Shown piece after piece: positions 37,419-47,031 of a DNA stretch of 55,035 bases. Position numbers and translations under genes: made by a program. The notes beneath the pieces were generated by a model. The model was not told where the DNA came from. It worked only from the letters and a program-made list of their open reading frames with translations, and ran no database searches. The DNA is from Gammaproteobacteria bacterium (GTDB lineage: Bacteria > Pseudomonadota > Gammaproteobacteria > Steroidobacterales > Steroidobacteraceae): assembly GCA_003164785.1 (NCBI GenBank), contig PLUE01000021.1, forward strand, positions 1-55,035, read 5' to 3'. Positions within the stretch are counted from its first letter, which is position 1, and each line of letters begins with the position of its first letter.

Positions 37419-37874
37419 ATGGCGGACCGGTTGGAACTCGACGTGACCTATGCTGCCCGGCGTCCCTGGGCGCCCCGGCCCGTGCAATTCAGGACCTGGG
37501 CGGAGGCTGCGTTGCGCGGCAGGTCGCGCTCCAGCGTGCTGTCCGTGCGGGTGGTGGGCGCGGCGCGCAGCCGCAGTTTGAATGCGCGCTATCGCCGGAA
37601 GGACAAGCCGACGAACGTGTTGTCCTTCGGCGGCGCCGGATGGAGTCCGGACGGTGTGAACCATCTGGGCGAGCTCGTCATTTGTGCGCCCGTGGTGGCG
37701 CACGAGGCCGTGTCGCAGGGGAAATCCCGCGAGGCGCACTGGGCGCATATGACGGTGCACGGTGTCCTGCACCTGCTGGGTTTCGACCACGAACATCGGG
37801 CCGGGGCCCTGGAAATGGAGGCCATGGAGCTTCAAATCCTTGATCGGCTTGGGTTTTCGAACCCGTATGCTTGA
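37419..37874 (+). CDS. ybeY: Endoribonuclease YbeY
   Basis: YbeY takes part in 16S rRNA 3' maturation. The 151-residue product has the zinc motif H-x3-H-x5-H in HGVLHLLGFDHEHR and the upstream RRKDKPTNVLSF segment, both diagnostic. It lies between ybeZ and corC in the standard order. Confidence 0.96.
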   Translation: MADRLELDVTYAARRPWAPRPVQFRTWAEAALRGRSRSSVLSVRVVGAARSRSLNARYRRKDKPTNVLSFGGAGWSPDGVNHLGELVICAPVVAHEAVSQGKSREAHWAHMTVHGVLHLLGFDHEHRAGALEMEAMELQILDRLGFSNPYA

Positions 37875-37891
37875 TCGAGTATCCTGCGCTC

Positions 37892-38758
37892 ATGTCCGAA
37901 CAGACCTCAGGTAGCACCGGCCGCTGGCTCAAGCGCATCACGCAGTCGATGTCCGGGGAGCCGCGCGACCTTGCGGAACTCATCGAGGATCTGCGCGAGG
38001 CGAGCGAGCGTGGTTTGTTCGACGGCGACTCGCTGGTCATGCTCGAGGGCGTCCTGGCGGTCGCGGACATGCAGGTCCGCGACATCATGGTGCCGCGCTC
38101 GCAGATGGTGTTCGTCGAGCGGGATGAGCCGCCCGACAAGCTGGTGGAATTGGTGGTCGAGTCGGGCCACTCGCGATTCCCGGTCATCGGCGAGGATCGC
38201 GACCAGATTTTGGGGATCCTGCTCGCCAAGGATCTGCTGCGATTGCAGGCGGCCGGCGATGAGCCGTTCGAGATTCGTGAGTACATGCGCCCCGTGGTGT
38301 TCGTTCCGGAAAGCAAGCGCCTCAATGTGCTGCTCAAGGAGTTCCGCCTGAGTCACAACCACATCGCGATGGTGGTGGATGAGTATGGCGGGGTCTGCGG
38401 TCTGGTGACCATCGAAGATGTGATCGAACAGATCGTCGGTGAGATCGATGATGAGCATGACGTCGAGGATGATCAGACCATTCGACGCGAAACGCCGCGG
38501 GAATTCACGGTGCGCGCGCTCACGCCAATCGATGATTTCAACGAGTATTTCGGCACCGCGTTTTCCGACGAGGAATACGACACCATCGGCGGACTGCTGA
38601 TGCAGGAGTTCGGGCGGCTTCCGCGCCGTGGCGAGACCATCCAGGTCGGGGAATTGGAGTTCCGCGTGGTGCGTGCCGACCGCCGCCGGATCGATCTTTT
38701 GCGTGTGATCACGCCCACCGACATTGAACCGCATCCCGCCGACGAGTCGACTCCTTGA
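37892..38758 (+). CDS. corC: CorC/YbeX-type CBS domain protein
   Basis: The 288-residue product has two CBS domains ([35 protein letters not shown] with [15 protein letters not shown]) and a C-terminal CorC_HlyC domain ([18 protein letters not shown]). It lacks the transmembrane DUF21 part, as in E. coli YbeX. The family is linked to magnesium efflux and ribosome function. I start at the ATG at 37892; a TTG overlapping the ybeY stop is an alternative. Confidence 0.92.
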   Translation: MSEQTSGSTGRWLKRITQSMSGEPRDLAELIEDLREASERGLFDGDSLVMLEGVLAVADMQVRDIMVPRSQMVFVERDEPPDKLVELVVESGHSRFPVIGEDRDQILGILLAKDLLRLQAAGDEPFEIREYMRPVVFVPESKRLNVLLKEFRLSHNHIAMVVDEYGGVCGLVTIEDVIEQIVGEIDDEHDVEDDQTIRRETPREFTVRALTPIDDFNEYFGTAFSDEEYDTIGGLLMQEFGRLPRRGETIQVGELEFRVVRADRRRIDLLRVITPTDIEPHPADESTP

Positions 38759-40284
38759 ATGTGCGGTTGCGCGGCCCGGGGGCCGCGTTTCAACGGCAGG
38801 CCTTGTTGCGGCTGATCGCCGCGTTCGCGGTTGGCGGAGCGCTCAATCTGGCGTTTGCGCCGTTTGCTTGGTGGCCGGTCGGCCTGTTGGCACCCGCCGG
38901 CTTGTTCGCCTTGATCCGCGGACTGCCGCCGCGCCGCGCCGCCTGGGTCGGTGCGGCATTCGGAGCCGGTCTGTTCGCCTTCGGAACCTATTGGCTCTAC
39001 ACGTGCCTGCACGTGTTTGGACTGGTGCCCCTGTGGCTCACCGTCGTGCTGCAGGCGGCATTGGTGGCCGGGATGTCGGCGTTCTACGCTTTACTCTGCT
39101 TTCTCGCGAATCGCTTCTGGCTCAAGCCGGGCGCGGCCCGTGACTGGTTGGTGCTGCCCGCCGTGTGGGTTCTGCTCGAGTGGTTGCGCGGCTGGGTGCT
39201 CACCGGATTTCCCTGGTTGTCCCTCGGCTATGCCTTCATCGATACGCCGTTGGCGGGCTGGGCTCCCTTGTTCGGCGTCTATGGCGTCACATGGGCGGCG
39301 GCGTTCGTGGCCGTCGCGCTCAGCGTCCTGTTCGCTCCGGGGGTGGGGCGGTCGCGGCGCGTCGCCGCCGTGGTCTCCATCGTGGTCTTGTTCGCGCTGC
39401 CGTTGCTCCTGACCCGCCACGCCTGGACTCGGGCAGCGGGCGAACCGGTCCCGATCGCCGCGGTCCAGGGCGCTGTCTCCCAAGACCAAAAGTGGCAGAT
39501 CAAGAATCGCGACGAGACGATGTCGCGCTATTCGAACCTCACGAATAAGGCCTGGGGCGCGCGCCTCATCGTGTGGCCGGAGTCGGCATTGCCGGTGCTG
39601 GCCAACAGCATCCCGGAGTATCTGGCGGATCTGCGCCGGGACGGCGTTGCCCATGATGCCGAATTTGCCATCGGCCTCGTCAATTATCAGGTGGCGACAC
39701 ATCAATATTTCAACGGCCTGCTGGTCATGAGCAAGGCCGGCGATGGCTGGTACTACAAGCGCCACTTGGTCCCCTTCGGCGAATATTTTCCGGTTCCGTC
39801 GTTCGTGAGGTCGTGGATGCGGCTGATGAGCCTGCCGTACGACGACATCTCCGCGGGTTCCGCCCACCAACCGGTATTGAGCGCGGCCGGACAGAAGCTC
39901 GGATTGACGATTTGTTATGAGGACGCCTTCGGCAGCGAGCAGTTGAAGATCCTGCGCGATGCCACGCTCCTGATCAACGTCACCAACAATGCGTGGTTCG
40001 GCGATTCCACGGCGCCGCATCAGCATCTGCAGATCTCGCGCATGCGCGCGTTGGAGGCGGGGCGTTACCTGCTGCGCGCCACCAATGATGGCATCACCGC
40101 GGCGATCGATCCGCGCGGCAGGGTGATCGCACGGCTGCCGCAATTCGAAGAAGCCGTGCTGCGCGTGGACGTGCTGCCGATGACGGGGCTCACGCCGTAT
40201 GCAAGGCTCGGCAATTACCCGGTCGTTCTCGGGGCCTTGGGTTTGCTGGGGTTGGCGTTGTGGCGGCGGCGGGTGGGCAATTAG
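38755..40284 (+). CDS. lnt: Apolipoprotein N-acyltransferase
   Basis: Lnt adds the third acyl chain to lipoproteins in the inner membrane. The 509-residue product has about six N-terminal membrane segments, then a nitrilase domain with the catalytic triad: E in IVWPESALP, K in YYKRHLVPFGEYF and C in LTICYEDAFG. It starts at TTG 38755 (or GTG 38761), overlapping the corC stop, and ends the miaB operon. A second Lnt-like gene lies at 52702-54291. Confidence 0.96.
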   Translation: MNVRLRGPGAAFQRQALLRLIAAFAVGGALNLAFAPFAWWPVGLLAPAGLFALIRGLPPRRAAWVGAAFGAGLFAFGTYWLYTCLHVFGLVPLWLTVVLQAALVAGMSAFYALLCFLANRFWLKPGAARDWLVLPAVWVLLEWLRGWVLTGFPWLSLGYAFIDTPLAGWAPLFGVYGVTWAAAFVAVALSVLFAPGVGRSRRVAAVVSIVVLFALPLLLTRHAWTRAAGEPVPIAAVQGAVSQDQKWQIKNRDETMSRYSNLTNKAWGARLIVWPESALPVLANSIPEYLADLRRDGVAHDAEFAIGLVNYQVATHQYFNGLLVMSKAGDGWYYKRHLVPFGEYFPVPSFVRSWMRLMSLPYDDISAGSAHQPVLSAAGQKLGLTICYEDAFGSEQLKILRDATLLINVTNNAWFGDSTAPHQHLQISRMRALEAGRYLLRATNDGITAAIDPRGRVIARLPQFEEAVLRVDVLPMTGLTPYARLGNYPVVLGALGLLGLALWRRRVGN

Positions 40285-40308
40285 GCGGCTCGACCGGCAG
40301 CACAAAGC

Positions 40309-40430
40309 GGAGCGCAATGATCGGACATCAGTCCGCCATTGCGCTCCTGGCGACCGTGAGACGCGCATCCCCTCAGCAAGATTCGTGGCGATCGAGAATC
40401 GGCGGAGCGCCGCGGAACGGGGGGCTCCGC
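40309..40430. repeat. Large inverted repeats after lnt
   Basis: The 199-base gap between lnt and the convergent tmpB-like gene has no gene. It holds an 11-bp perfect inverted repeat ggagcgcaatg/cattgcgctcc (40309-40319 with 40337-40347) with a nested cggac/gtccg stem, and a second repeat gcggagc/gctccgc (40402-40408 with 40424-40430). No T-run follows on either strand. They may end transcription by other means or be cruciform elements. Confidence 0.6.
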
Positions 40431-40483
40431 GGGCGGGCGTTTCTGCGGAAACTACGAGCGTCCTGATTGCCGCGCCGGGCGGC

Positions 40484-41032
40484 TCATGCGGATTTGCGAA
40501 GTTCCGCGATCAGGCCGCCGTACGATGCCAGGGACGGCGTGACCAGTCCGACCACCTTGCCTTGGTCATCCCAGAGCCGGACCCTGACCGCTTCCAGGTG
40601 ATAGCGCTCCGTCTCGAACCGCGCGATTTCATCGGCGGTCATCGGGCCGCCTTGCAGCTTCAGGGTCACGACGGAGGCCGCGCTCAGCTTCGAGAAGTAC
40701 GTTGGATCGGTGGCGCAGAGGTAGCGCTTGGCGGGCACGTGAAGGCGCACGGGCTCGGACACGTCGGCCGGGAAGCGTGTGGCGAGCCATCGAGCGCCAA
40801 TGTCCTCGTGGTGGGCGTCTTCGGTCCAGTCTTCCAAGGCATCGGGCACATCCTCCACGAGATGCCCGACATCGTGCAGCAATGCGGCCAGGACGAGGGA
40901 CGGCGCCGCCCCTTCGCTCTGTGCGAAATGGGCGGCTTGCAGCATATGCTCGGTCATCGAGACGTTTTCGCCGAAATAGGCTCCTGAGCCGCGTTTCGCG
41001 AATATGTCCAGCACTTCATCGGTGATCGTCAT
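40484..41032 (-). CDS. HD-domain diiron oxygenase, TmpB/PhnZ-like
   Basis: The 182-residue product belongs to the HD-domain oxygenases of phosphonate breakdown. PhnZ and TmpB cleave the C-P bond of 1-hydroxylated phosphonates. Visible features: the Y19-x-x-E22 pair (YFGENVSM) matching the gating pair of PhnZ, H29, the HD pair H53-D54 in LLHDVGHL, H74/H75, H98 and a late WDD (153-155). The start overlaps the tmpA-like stop by 4 bases. In TmpB the product of this step is glycine betaine plus phosphate. Confidence 0.85.
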   Translation of the reverse strand: MTITDEVLDIFAKRGSGAYFGENVSMTEHMLQAAHFAQSEGAAPSLVLAALLHDVGHLVEDVPDALEDWTEDAHHEDIGARWLATRFPADVSEPVRLHVPAKRYLCATDPTYFSKLSAASVVTLKLQGGPMTADEIARFETERYHLEAVRVRLWDDQGKVVGLVTPSLASYGGLIAELRKSA

Positions 41033-42189
41033 GGGGATGCCTTTTGGTTCAGTTGGCGCCGGAGCAGGGCGGTTTCACTATAAACACTGTCGCGCGTCAG
41101 GTAACAGCCACGGAGGTGACGGCCGTGCGTCGCCGACGAAAACGCAGTGCGCCCGTGCAAAATGCACTGATTGTCGAAAAGAACGAGATCGCCGGCGCTT
41201 AGTTTGAACTGCAGCTGAAACGTCCCGTCCTGCAGGAGCTCGGCAAAACGGCGGTAGGCGGTATAAAAGCCGGGGGCTTGCCGCCGGCTCAGGCGCAAGG
41301 GTGCGATCGAGCGATTGTTGTAATGAATCGCGATGACCCTGCCGTCGCACGAGAGCTGGATGAACGGCCGCTCGGCGTAGAGTTCCGCGTTTTTCGAGCG
41401 GTAGGCGAAGGGCACCGGCGTTCGCGTCAGTGTCGCGAATGTCTCGGGGTCAGTTGCCCGCAGATGCTCCGCGAGCGCGAAACCGTCGGCGAACAGGCTG
41501 GCGCCGCCGTCCGGCGAGGCGAGCAGCGTGTGCAATGCCTGAAACCCCGGCACCGGTTCGCGGTAGGGGTTGTCGGTATGCAGGCCGAGTCCGAGATCCG
41601 AATAGGCGAGGTTTTCCGGCTGGGGCACGGCGCGGACGTCGAACACGAGCCCGTAATTGGTCTCGCAAACCTGTCCGGCCAAGCTCATTGCATCCAGGAT
41701 CGCCTCGTTCGTCGCGGGTACGCCGCTCAAGAACGCCATTCCCGTCTGCAATAGCCGCGTGAGCCATTCGAGTCTCACGGCCGGCCGGCTGCGGAGTTCC
41801 TCGAGTGCCGTCCAGGCAAAGTCGCGGCGCGCATCCAGCTCTCCGCCGATCCAGGTCTGCGGCAGCCGCTCCGGCGCGTCGACGCACCCGGCATCCGCAG
41901 CATCCGGGGCATGTGCGGCCAACCAGTCGAAGGAGAACGTTGCCGGCGCGCTTTCCCCCTCCCACTCGATCTTCACGTCGCCGAGCTGCGTCTGAATGCC
42001 GCGAATCACGGGGTGTTCCGGGACCTCGCTGATGTCCACCAGGCGCTGACCGCTGTGCCGATCTCGGTCTTCTACCCGGTTGTCGCGCAACCAGAGGCTG
42101 TCGAATTCCGCAATCCGGCCCGAGGCCCATTCAACGGTGAGCGCTTCCGGGTCGGCGGACACCCGGATGATCTGTTCGGGGGGGCTCAT
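41029..42189 (-). CDS. 2-oxoglutarate dioxygenase, TmpA-like
   Basis: The 386-residue product is a TauD/gamma-butyrobetaine hydroxylase-type enzyme: iron ligands H204 and D206 in GLHTDNPYREPVPG and H345 in NQCILHGRTAF, then GRHLRGCYLTRD. Its N-terminal domain (SLWLRDNRVEDRDRHSGQR) lacks the cysteines that bind zinc in mammalian BBOX. With an HD oxygenase next to it, the closest characterised relative is TmpA, which hydroxylates 2-(trimethylamino)ethylphosphonate. The ATG at 42189 overlaps the stop of the MFS frame. Confidence 0.82.
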   Translation of the reverse strand: MSPPEQIIRVSADPEALTVEWASGRIAEFDSLWLRDNRVEDRDRHSGQRLVDISEVPEHPVIRGIQTQLGDVKIEWEGESAPATFSFDWLAAHAPDAADAGCVDAPERLPQTWIGGELDARRDFAWTALEELRSRPAVRLEWLTRLLQTGMAFLSGVPATNEAILDAMSLAGQVCETNYGLVFDVRAVPQPENLAYSDLGLGLHTDNPYREPVPGFQALHTLLASPDGGASLFADGFALAEHLRATDPETFATLTRTPVPFAYRSKNAELYAERPFIQLSCDGRVIAIHYNNRSIAPLRLSRRQAPGFYTAYRRFAELLQDGTFQLQFKLSAGDLVLFDNQCILHGRTAFSSATHGRHLRGCYLTRDSVYSETALLRRQLNQKASP

Positions 42190-43507
42190 GGTAAGTGGTG
42201 TCCTGTCGCGGCTGCGCGCATGCTCAAGTAGTAAAGGGTGCCCGCGCCGATCGCGGCCAGGGCGCTGACCGCCGACAAGGACACGAACACGCCCTGCCAG
42301 CCAAAGGCGACCGAAACACGGGCCACGCTGTCGCCGGCGACGACCGCGCCGAGATAGCCGACACCGTCGATGATGCCGGAGGCGATGGCGGATGCCTGTT
42401 TTCCACCGAAATCCAGGGCGAAGGCGCCGCCAAGGTAGGAGTAGGGTCCGAGCAGGCAAAACGCGATCGTGCCGATGGCGAGCAGCGGAGTCAGCGGACT
42501 CGCCACGCTCGACTGCATGCATGGACATGAGCACCAGCAGGGCCGCGGCGGTCGCGCTCAGGCCGAGCAACAGGAGCAGGGGCCGCCCATTCACGCCGAG
42601 GCGATCGCTCAGCCAGCCCGTCGCGACGACCGACACGGCGCCGACTGCGGGGAATACGGCGCTCATGCCCGCGGCCCTCCCCATGCTGTAGCGCAGATAG
42701 TCATGCAGATAGACCGGCGTCCAACCATTGAATGTTTCGCGGATTATCGTGCAGCCCAGCGACAACAGGCAAACCAGGAGAAAGGCGCGGCTGCGCAGCA
42801 GGGGCAGCAAGAAGTCGCGCAGCCGGCGCGGCGTTGCCTCGTTTGCAAACAGATTCAGCGGGTTCGCTCTCGCCTGCGGGAATCCGGCATCGGCCCGGGA
42901 TTCGCGCAGGAAGAAGTAATTGGCGGCGAACAAAATGCCGGCGATCGCAGCGGCGAGATAGAACAGGGGCCGCCACCCGACGCCGCTCTGGATCAGCACG
43001 CCCATCGATTGCCGGGCCGCGGCGTCACCGATCAGATAGCTGATGCTGAGGACACCGATGACGGCGCCGTGCGAGGAAAAATCGAACCATCGGGAGGAGA
43101 CCTTCAGCAGGCCCGCCCACGCGACCGACTGGGTCAATCGGTTGCCGAACCATGCGAGGGTGAAAACCGGCACGAACGAACTGGTCGCAAACAGGAGTGT
43201 AAAAAAGGTCGCGCCACCCAGGCCGATCAGGAAGCTCACCCGGCCGCCCCAATAGTCGCCAAGTCCGCCGAGGAGCAGCTTGCCGAGGGCATAGGCGAGA
43301 ACGCCCAACGAGCTGATCGAGCCGATCCGGATCAGGGCGGCGCCGTGGCTCAGGCCGTGCTTACCCAATTCGTCAGCCAGCAGCGGAGTGGCCACCGACA
43401 GGTCTGCGCGGCAAAAATATAACGCGCCCGCCGCCGAACAGGAGCAACACGGTCAAGCCCTGCCGATAGCGCAGGGTGCGACCGCTGGGCTGGAGGGCAG
43501 CATTCAT
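42186..43507 (-). pseudogene. MFS transporter, broken by two frameshifts
   Basis: A 12-helix MFS transporter can be followed over its full length in three pieces. It starts at an ATG at 43507 (MNAALQPSGRTLRYRQG) and shifts near 43426, where one extra base in a GC run breaks FGGG|ALYFCRADLSVATPLL. It shifts again near 42514-42522, at the tandem repeat atgcatgc; removing one ATGC restores SMQSSVASPLTPLLAIG. The C-terminal piece ends at 42186. It lies in the tmpAB operon and was probably its phosphonate importer. Assembly error is possible. Confidence 0.8.
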
Positions 43508-43731
43508 TCCGAATTGTGGCATGAAACGTGCTTTGTCCTACCAGCAGGCGGATCGGAGTTAGTCATGTCGTGTGAGTTTGAGGCCCCCAGGTTACGGACC
43601 CGGTATTCGAACGCGAAGAACCGGCAATCCTTGGCCCCTCGCCGGTGCGAGGCGGCAAACCATTGCCGCTTCCGCCAGGTCAGGCGCATGACTCCGTCGA
43701 ACGAATTGGCCCATTTTTCGGAGGTATCACC
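43508..43731. other. Intergenic region between MFS gene and Ser/Thr-rich gene
   Basis: 224 bases between divergent genes. Short open frames exist on both strands, but none has a convincing start, family match or ribosome site. The only clear signal is GGAGGT just before the Ser/Thr-rich gene start at 43732. Confidence 0.4.
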
Positions 43732-44499
43732 ATGTCTCTAAGCGCAACCGTTGCCACAGCACCCGCATCCGCGGTCCGCGGCAACCATCACAGCCATAAG
43801 AAGGGTGTTCAAGCGGATGCCCTGACAGAAGATTCCAGCACCACGGCGTCCGGACAGACTCCTGCGACCACGCAGAGCTTGTTCAGCAGTTTGCTGCAAA
43901 CCGTGGAAACGGTGGCCAGCACGACGCCCATCGGCGCGGCCGCCGCGGCGGCGGTATCGGCCCTGACCAGCTCGACGACGGCGTCGACCGCGGCGACGAC
44001 CGGCACCGCGTCCGCGTCAAGCACCGGAACCGCTTCCACCGCGGCCGCCGGAGCCACTCAGGCGCAGAACGTTCAGGGTTTCCTGCACTCGCTGTTCCAA
44101 GCGTTAAAGGCGGACGGATCGGGCAGCAGCAGCTCCACGGGGTCCGCCGCGTCCACGGCCGGGTCGACGACGGGAGGGGCCGCGACATCGGGCGCGGGGC
44201 AGTACGAGGGGAGCTTGGCGTCGTCGTTGCAAACCTTGATTCAGCAGCTGGGGTCCGGCGGTTCGACGAGCACCACGGCGGCGAATCTCAGCTCCTCGTT
44301 CGACAAGTTGGTGCAGGGCGCGGGCAGCAGCTCGGCGCTCGCCTCGGCGGCGGGGACCTCGAGCGGATCGAGCACGGCGTCGAATCAGTCGTCGAACGCA
44401 GGACTTACGAATTTCCTGAACAACTTGTTGCAGACCGTCCAAAGCAATGGCGGACACTCGTTGAGTTCGGTGGGCGCGACGGTCGACGCCAAGGTGTGA
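43732..44499 (+). CDS. Ser/Thr/Ala-rich low-complexity protein
   Basis: The 255-residue product starts behind a GGAGGT. More than half is Ser, Thr, Ala and Gly. Three short helical segments of similar character stand out: LFSSLLQTVETV, FLHSLFQALKAD and FLNNLLQTVQSN, plus SLASSLQTLIQQL. The layout of such helices separated by Ser/Thr-rich linkers resembles a family of uncharacterised proteobacterial proteins that start with SxSAT and HHHHKK-like segments (NHHSHKKG here). There is no signal peptide. Function unknown. Confidence 0.75.
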   Translation: MSLSATVATAPASAVRGNHHSHKKGVQADALTEDSSTTASGQTPATTQSLFSSLLQTVETVASTTPIGAAAAAAVSALTSSTTASTAATTGTASASSTGTASTAAAGATQAQNVQGFLHSLFQALKADGSGSSSSTGSAASTAGSTTGGAATSGAGQYEGSLASSLQTLIQQLGSGGSTSTTAANLSSSFDKLVQGAGSSSALASAAGTSSGSSTASNQSSNAGLTNFLNNLLQTVQSNGGHSLSSVGATVDAKV

Positions 44500-44528
44500 G
44501 GGGTGGCGTCCTGGCGTAGAATCCGGAC

Positions 44529-45341
44529 GTGAACGGAACCAAACGCCTCCCTACATTGTACATCCCGCATGGCGGCGGACCGTGTTTTTTCATGGATCCG
44601 CCGCCGATGTTCCCGCATTTGTGGGACGGGTTGGCGCAGTACCTGCGTGGCATCGACGGCACTCTCGGCGTCAAGCCAAAGGCGGTTCTGATCGTCTCCG
44701 GACATTGGGAGACGACGCAGCCAACGCTCAACATCGCCGAGCGGCCCCACCTGCTATTCGATTATTACGGCTTTCCGGCGCATACCTACCATTTGACCTA
44801 TCCCGTGGCGGGGGCTCCCGATCTGGCGCCGCGCGTACGGGCTTTGCTGGCGGACGCGGGCTTCGAGTCCGGCGTGGATGCCGATCGCGGATTGGACCAC
44901 GGCGTGTTCATTCCCTTTCTGCTGGTGTATCCGCATGCGGATGTTCCGATCATGCAACTGTCGCTGCAGAAAAGTCTCGATCCCGCGTTGCATCTGCGCA
45001 TCGGGAAGGCGTTGGCTCCCTTGCGCGACGAGGGCGTGCTCATCGTCGGCAGTGGCATGAGTTACCACAATCTGCGGGCGCTGTATTCGCCCCAGGGCGG
45101 TGCGGCGGCGGCTTCCTTCGATGCCTGGTTGGGGGACGCCGTGCTGGATCCGCAAGGTCGCGACGAGAAACTGAGCGCGTGGCGCCGCGCGCCGGGCGGA
45201 GTCGAGGCGCATCCGCGCGAAGAACACTTGATTCCGTTGATGGTGGCCGCGGGAGCCGCGGACGGCGATGCGGGGGTCCGTACGTTCAGCGGTTCCATTG
45301 CCGGCAAGGCGTTGTCGGCATTCCAATTCGGCGGCTCATGA
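44529..45341 (+). CDS. LigB-type extradiol dioxygenase (YgiD family)
   Basis: The 270-residue product starts with GTG. It fits the class III ring-cleaving dioxygenases related to plant DOPA 4,5-dioxygenase and E. coli YgiD: YIPHGGGPC near the start, VSGHWET, the histidine in GLDHGVFIP and the late REEHLIPL. YgiD-type enzymes cleave L-DOPA-like catechols in vitro; the natural substrate is unknown. The stop overlaps the murJ start by 4 bases, so the two are co-translated. Confidence 0.88.
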   Translation: MNGTKRLPTLYIPHGGGPCFFMDPPPMFPHLWDGLAQYLRGIDGTLGVKPKAVLIVSGHWETTQPTLNIAERPHLLFDYYGFPAHTYHLTYPVAGAPDLAPRVRALLADAGFESGVDADRGLDHGVFIPFLLVYPHADVPIMQLSLQKSLDPALHLRIGKALAPLRDEGVLIVGSGMSYHNLRALYSPQGGAAAASFDAWLGDAVLDPQGRDEKLSAWRRAPGGVEAHPREEHLIPLMVAAGAADGDAGVRTFSGSIAGKALSAFQFGGS

Positions 45342-46951
45342 CCTCCGGCTTACCGCCTGAGACCCGCACCGAACGCTTGAACACCAAAGCCGCGGGCATC
45401 ATCGGCCTGGCGGTGATGTGCAGCCGCGTGCTCGGGCTGGCCCGCGAACAGATCTGCGCGGCGCTGTTCGGCGGCGGCGCAGCCATGGATGCCTTCACCG
45501 CGGCGTTTCGGATTCCCAATCTGCTGCGGGATTTGTTCGCCGAAGGTGCGTTGTCGACCGCATTCGTCACCACGTTCAGCAAGACCATCGCGCGCAGCGG
45601 CGACGCTGCCGCCTGGCGGCTCGCGAACAAGGTGGCCACGCTGACGCTCATCGTTCTCGGCACCATCTGCGTCATCGGCATGGTGTTTTCGTCCCAGCTC
45701 GTCGAACTGATGGCGCCGGGCTTCGACCCGCAGAAGGCTGCGCTGACCGCCCAGCTGACACGCATCATGTTTCCCTTCATCGTCTTGGTGTCGATGGCCG
45801 CATTGGTGATGGGGATGCTGAACGCGAAAAGCGTGTTCGGAATGCCGGCCATGGCATCGAGCTTCTTCAATATCGGATCGATCGTCGGCGGCGTGACCTT
45901 GGGCGCATGGATCGATCCGCATTTTGGACACCGTGCCTTGATCGGGCTCGCGATCGGCACATTGATCGGCGGCGCGCTGCAATTTGCCGTGCAGCTGCCG
46001 CCGCTGCGGCGTCTCGGGTTTCGGTTCGCACCCGATACGCAATGGCGCGACCCCGGGGTGAGTGCGATCTTGTTGCTCATGGGACCCTCGGTCATCGCGG
46101 CCAGCACCACGCAATTGAATGTCTTGGCGAACTCGATTTTCGCCTCCACGCTGGGCGATGGCGCGATCTTCTGGCTGGCCATCGCATTTCGGTTGATGCA
46201 GCTTCCCCTGGGCCTGTTTGGCGTGGCGCTCGGCACGGTGACGCTGCCGCTGTTGTCACGCTTGGTGGTGGCAGGCCATATGGTCGGGTTTCGAGACGAG
46301 CTCGCGCGCGCGATGCGACTGATGTTCCTGCTGACGATTCCCTCGACCATCGGCCTCATGATATTGGCTGAGCCGATCATTTCGGTGCTGTATCAGCACG
46401 GCAAGTTCGATGCCCATGAGGCAGCGCAGGCGGGTGGTGCGCTCCGGTTCTACGCCATCGGCCTCGCGGGGTATGCGGCGCTCAAGGTGCTGGTGAACTC
46501 GTTCTATGCGCTGGATCGCCGCAAGACGCCCATGTTCGTGAGCTTCTTCTCGGTCGCGCTGAATCTGCTGTTCAACTGGATCTTTACGTTCCAGCTGCAC
46601 TGGGGCCATCTTGGACTGGCCTTTTCCACGGGTTGCGTGGCGACCTGCAATTTCCTGATCTTGTACTTCCTGATGTATCGGCAACTCGGCGGTCTGGAGA
46701 CGGGTCGGATGCTCGTGCTGCTGGTCAAAGCAGGCATCGCCGGTCTGGCGCTGGCAGCCGTGTGTTTCGCGTCTACCCATTGGTTGCTGGCGGGCTGGGC
46801 CACCCAGCACTTCCTCAGCAAGGCGCTCGCGTTGCTGGGAACCGTGGTGGTCGGCGGTTTGGTCTTCACGGCTTGCGGGGTCGCGTTGCGGATCGACGAG
46901 CTCAATGAACTTATCGTCATGATCAGGCGCCGCCTGGCACGCGGTCGGTGA
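45338..46951 (+). CDS. murJ: Lipid II flippase MurJ
   Basis: MurJ moves lipid II across the inner membrane for peptidoglycan synthesis. The 537-residue product is a 14-helix MOP-superfamily protein with SRVLGLAREQICAALFGGG, AFRIPNLLRDLFAEGALSTAF and NVLANSIFASTLGDGAI. The start at 45338 overlaps the dioxygenase stop. Length is slightly above the E. coli protein. It normally lies near rpsT or ribF in gammaproteobacteria; here the neighbours differ. Confidence 0.95.
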   Translation: MTSGLPPETRTERLNTKAAGIIGLAVMCSRVLGLAREQICAALFGGGAAMDAFTAAFRIPNLLRDLFAEGALSTAFVTTFSKTIARSGDAAAWRLANKVATLTLIVLGTICVIGMVFSSQLVELMAPGFDPQKAALTAQLTRIMFPFIVLVSMAALVMGMLNAKSVFGMPAMASSFFNIGSIVGGVTLGAWIDPHFGHRALIGLAIGTLIGGALQFAVQLPPLRRLGFRFAPDTQWRDPGVSAILLLMGPSVIAASTTQLNVLANSIFASTLGDGAIFWLAIAFRLMQLPLGLFGVALGTVTLPLLSRLVVAGHMVGFRDELARAMRLMFLLTIPSTIGLMILAEPIISVLYQHGKFDAHEAAQAGGALRFYAIGLAGYAALKVLVNSFYALDRRKTPMFVSFFSVALNLLFNWIFTFQLHWGHLGLAFSTGCVATCNFLILYFLMYRQLGGLETGRMLVLLVKAGIAGLALAAVCFASTHWLLAGWATQHFLSKALALLGTVVVGGLVFTACGVALRIDELNELIVMIRRRLARGR

Positions 46952-47031
46952 CTTTGCACAACTTTACCCGTGCCGGCGTTGATTTCGGGGGACGGCACGC
47001 CGATCATTCCCACCCTAGTCTGGAGCTCAAG

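Noticed and set aside
43504..43689. A 61-codon minus-strand frame upstream of the MFS gene
   Set aside because: It has no ribosome site or recognisable family and lies in a divergent intergenic region where such frames arise by chance.
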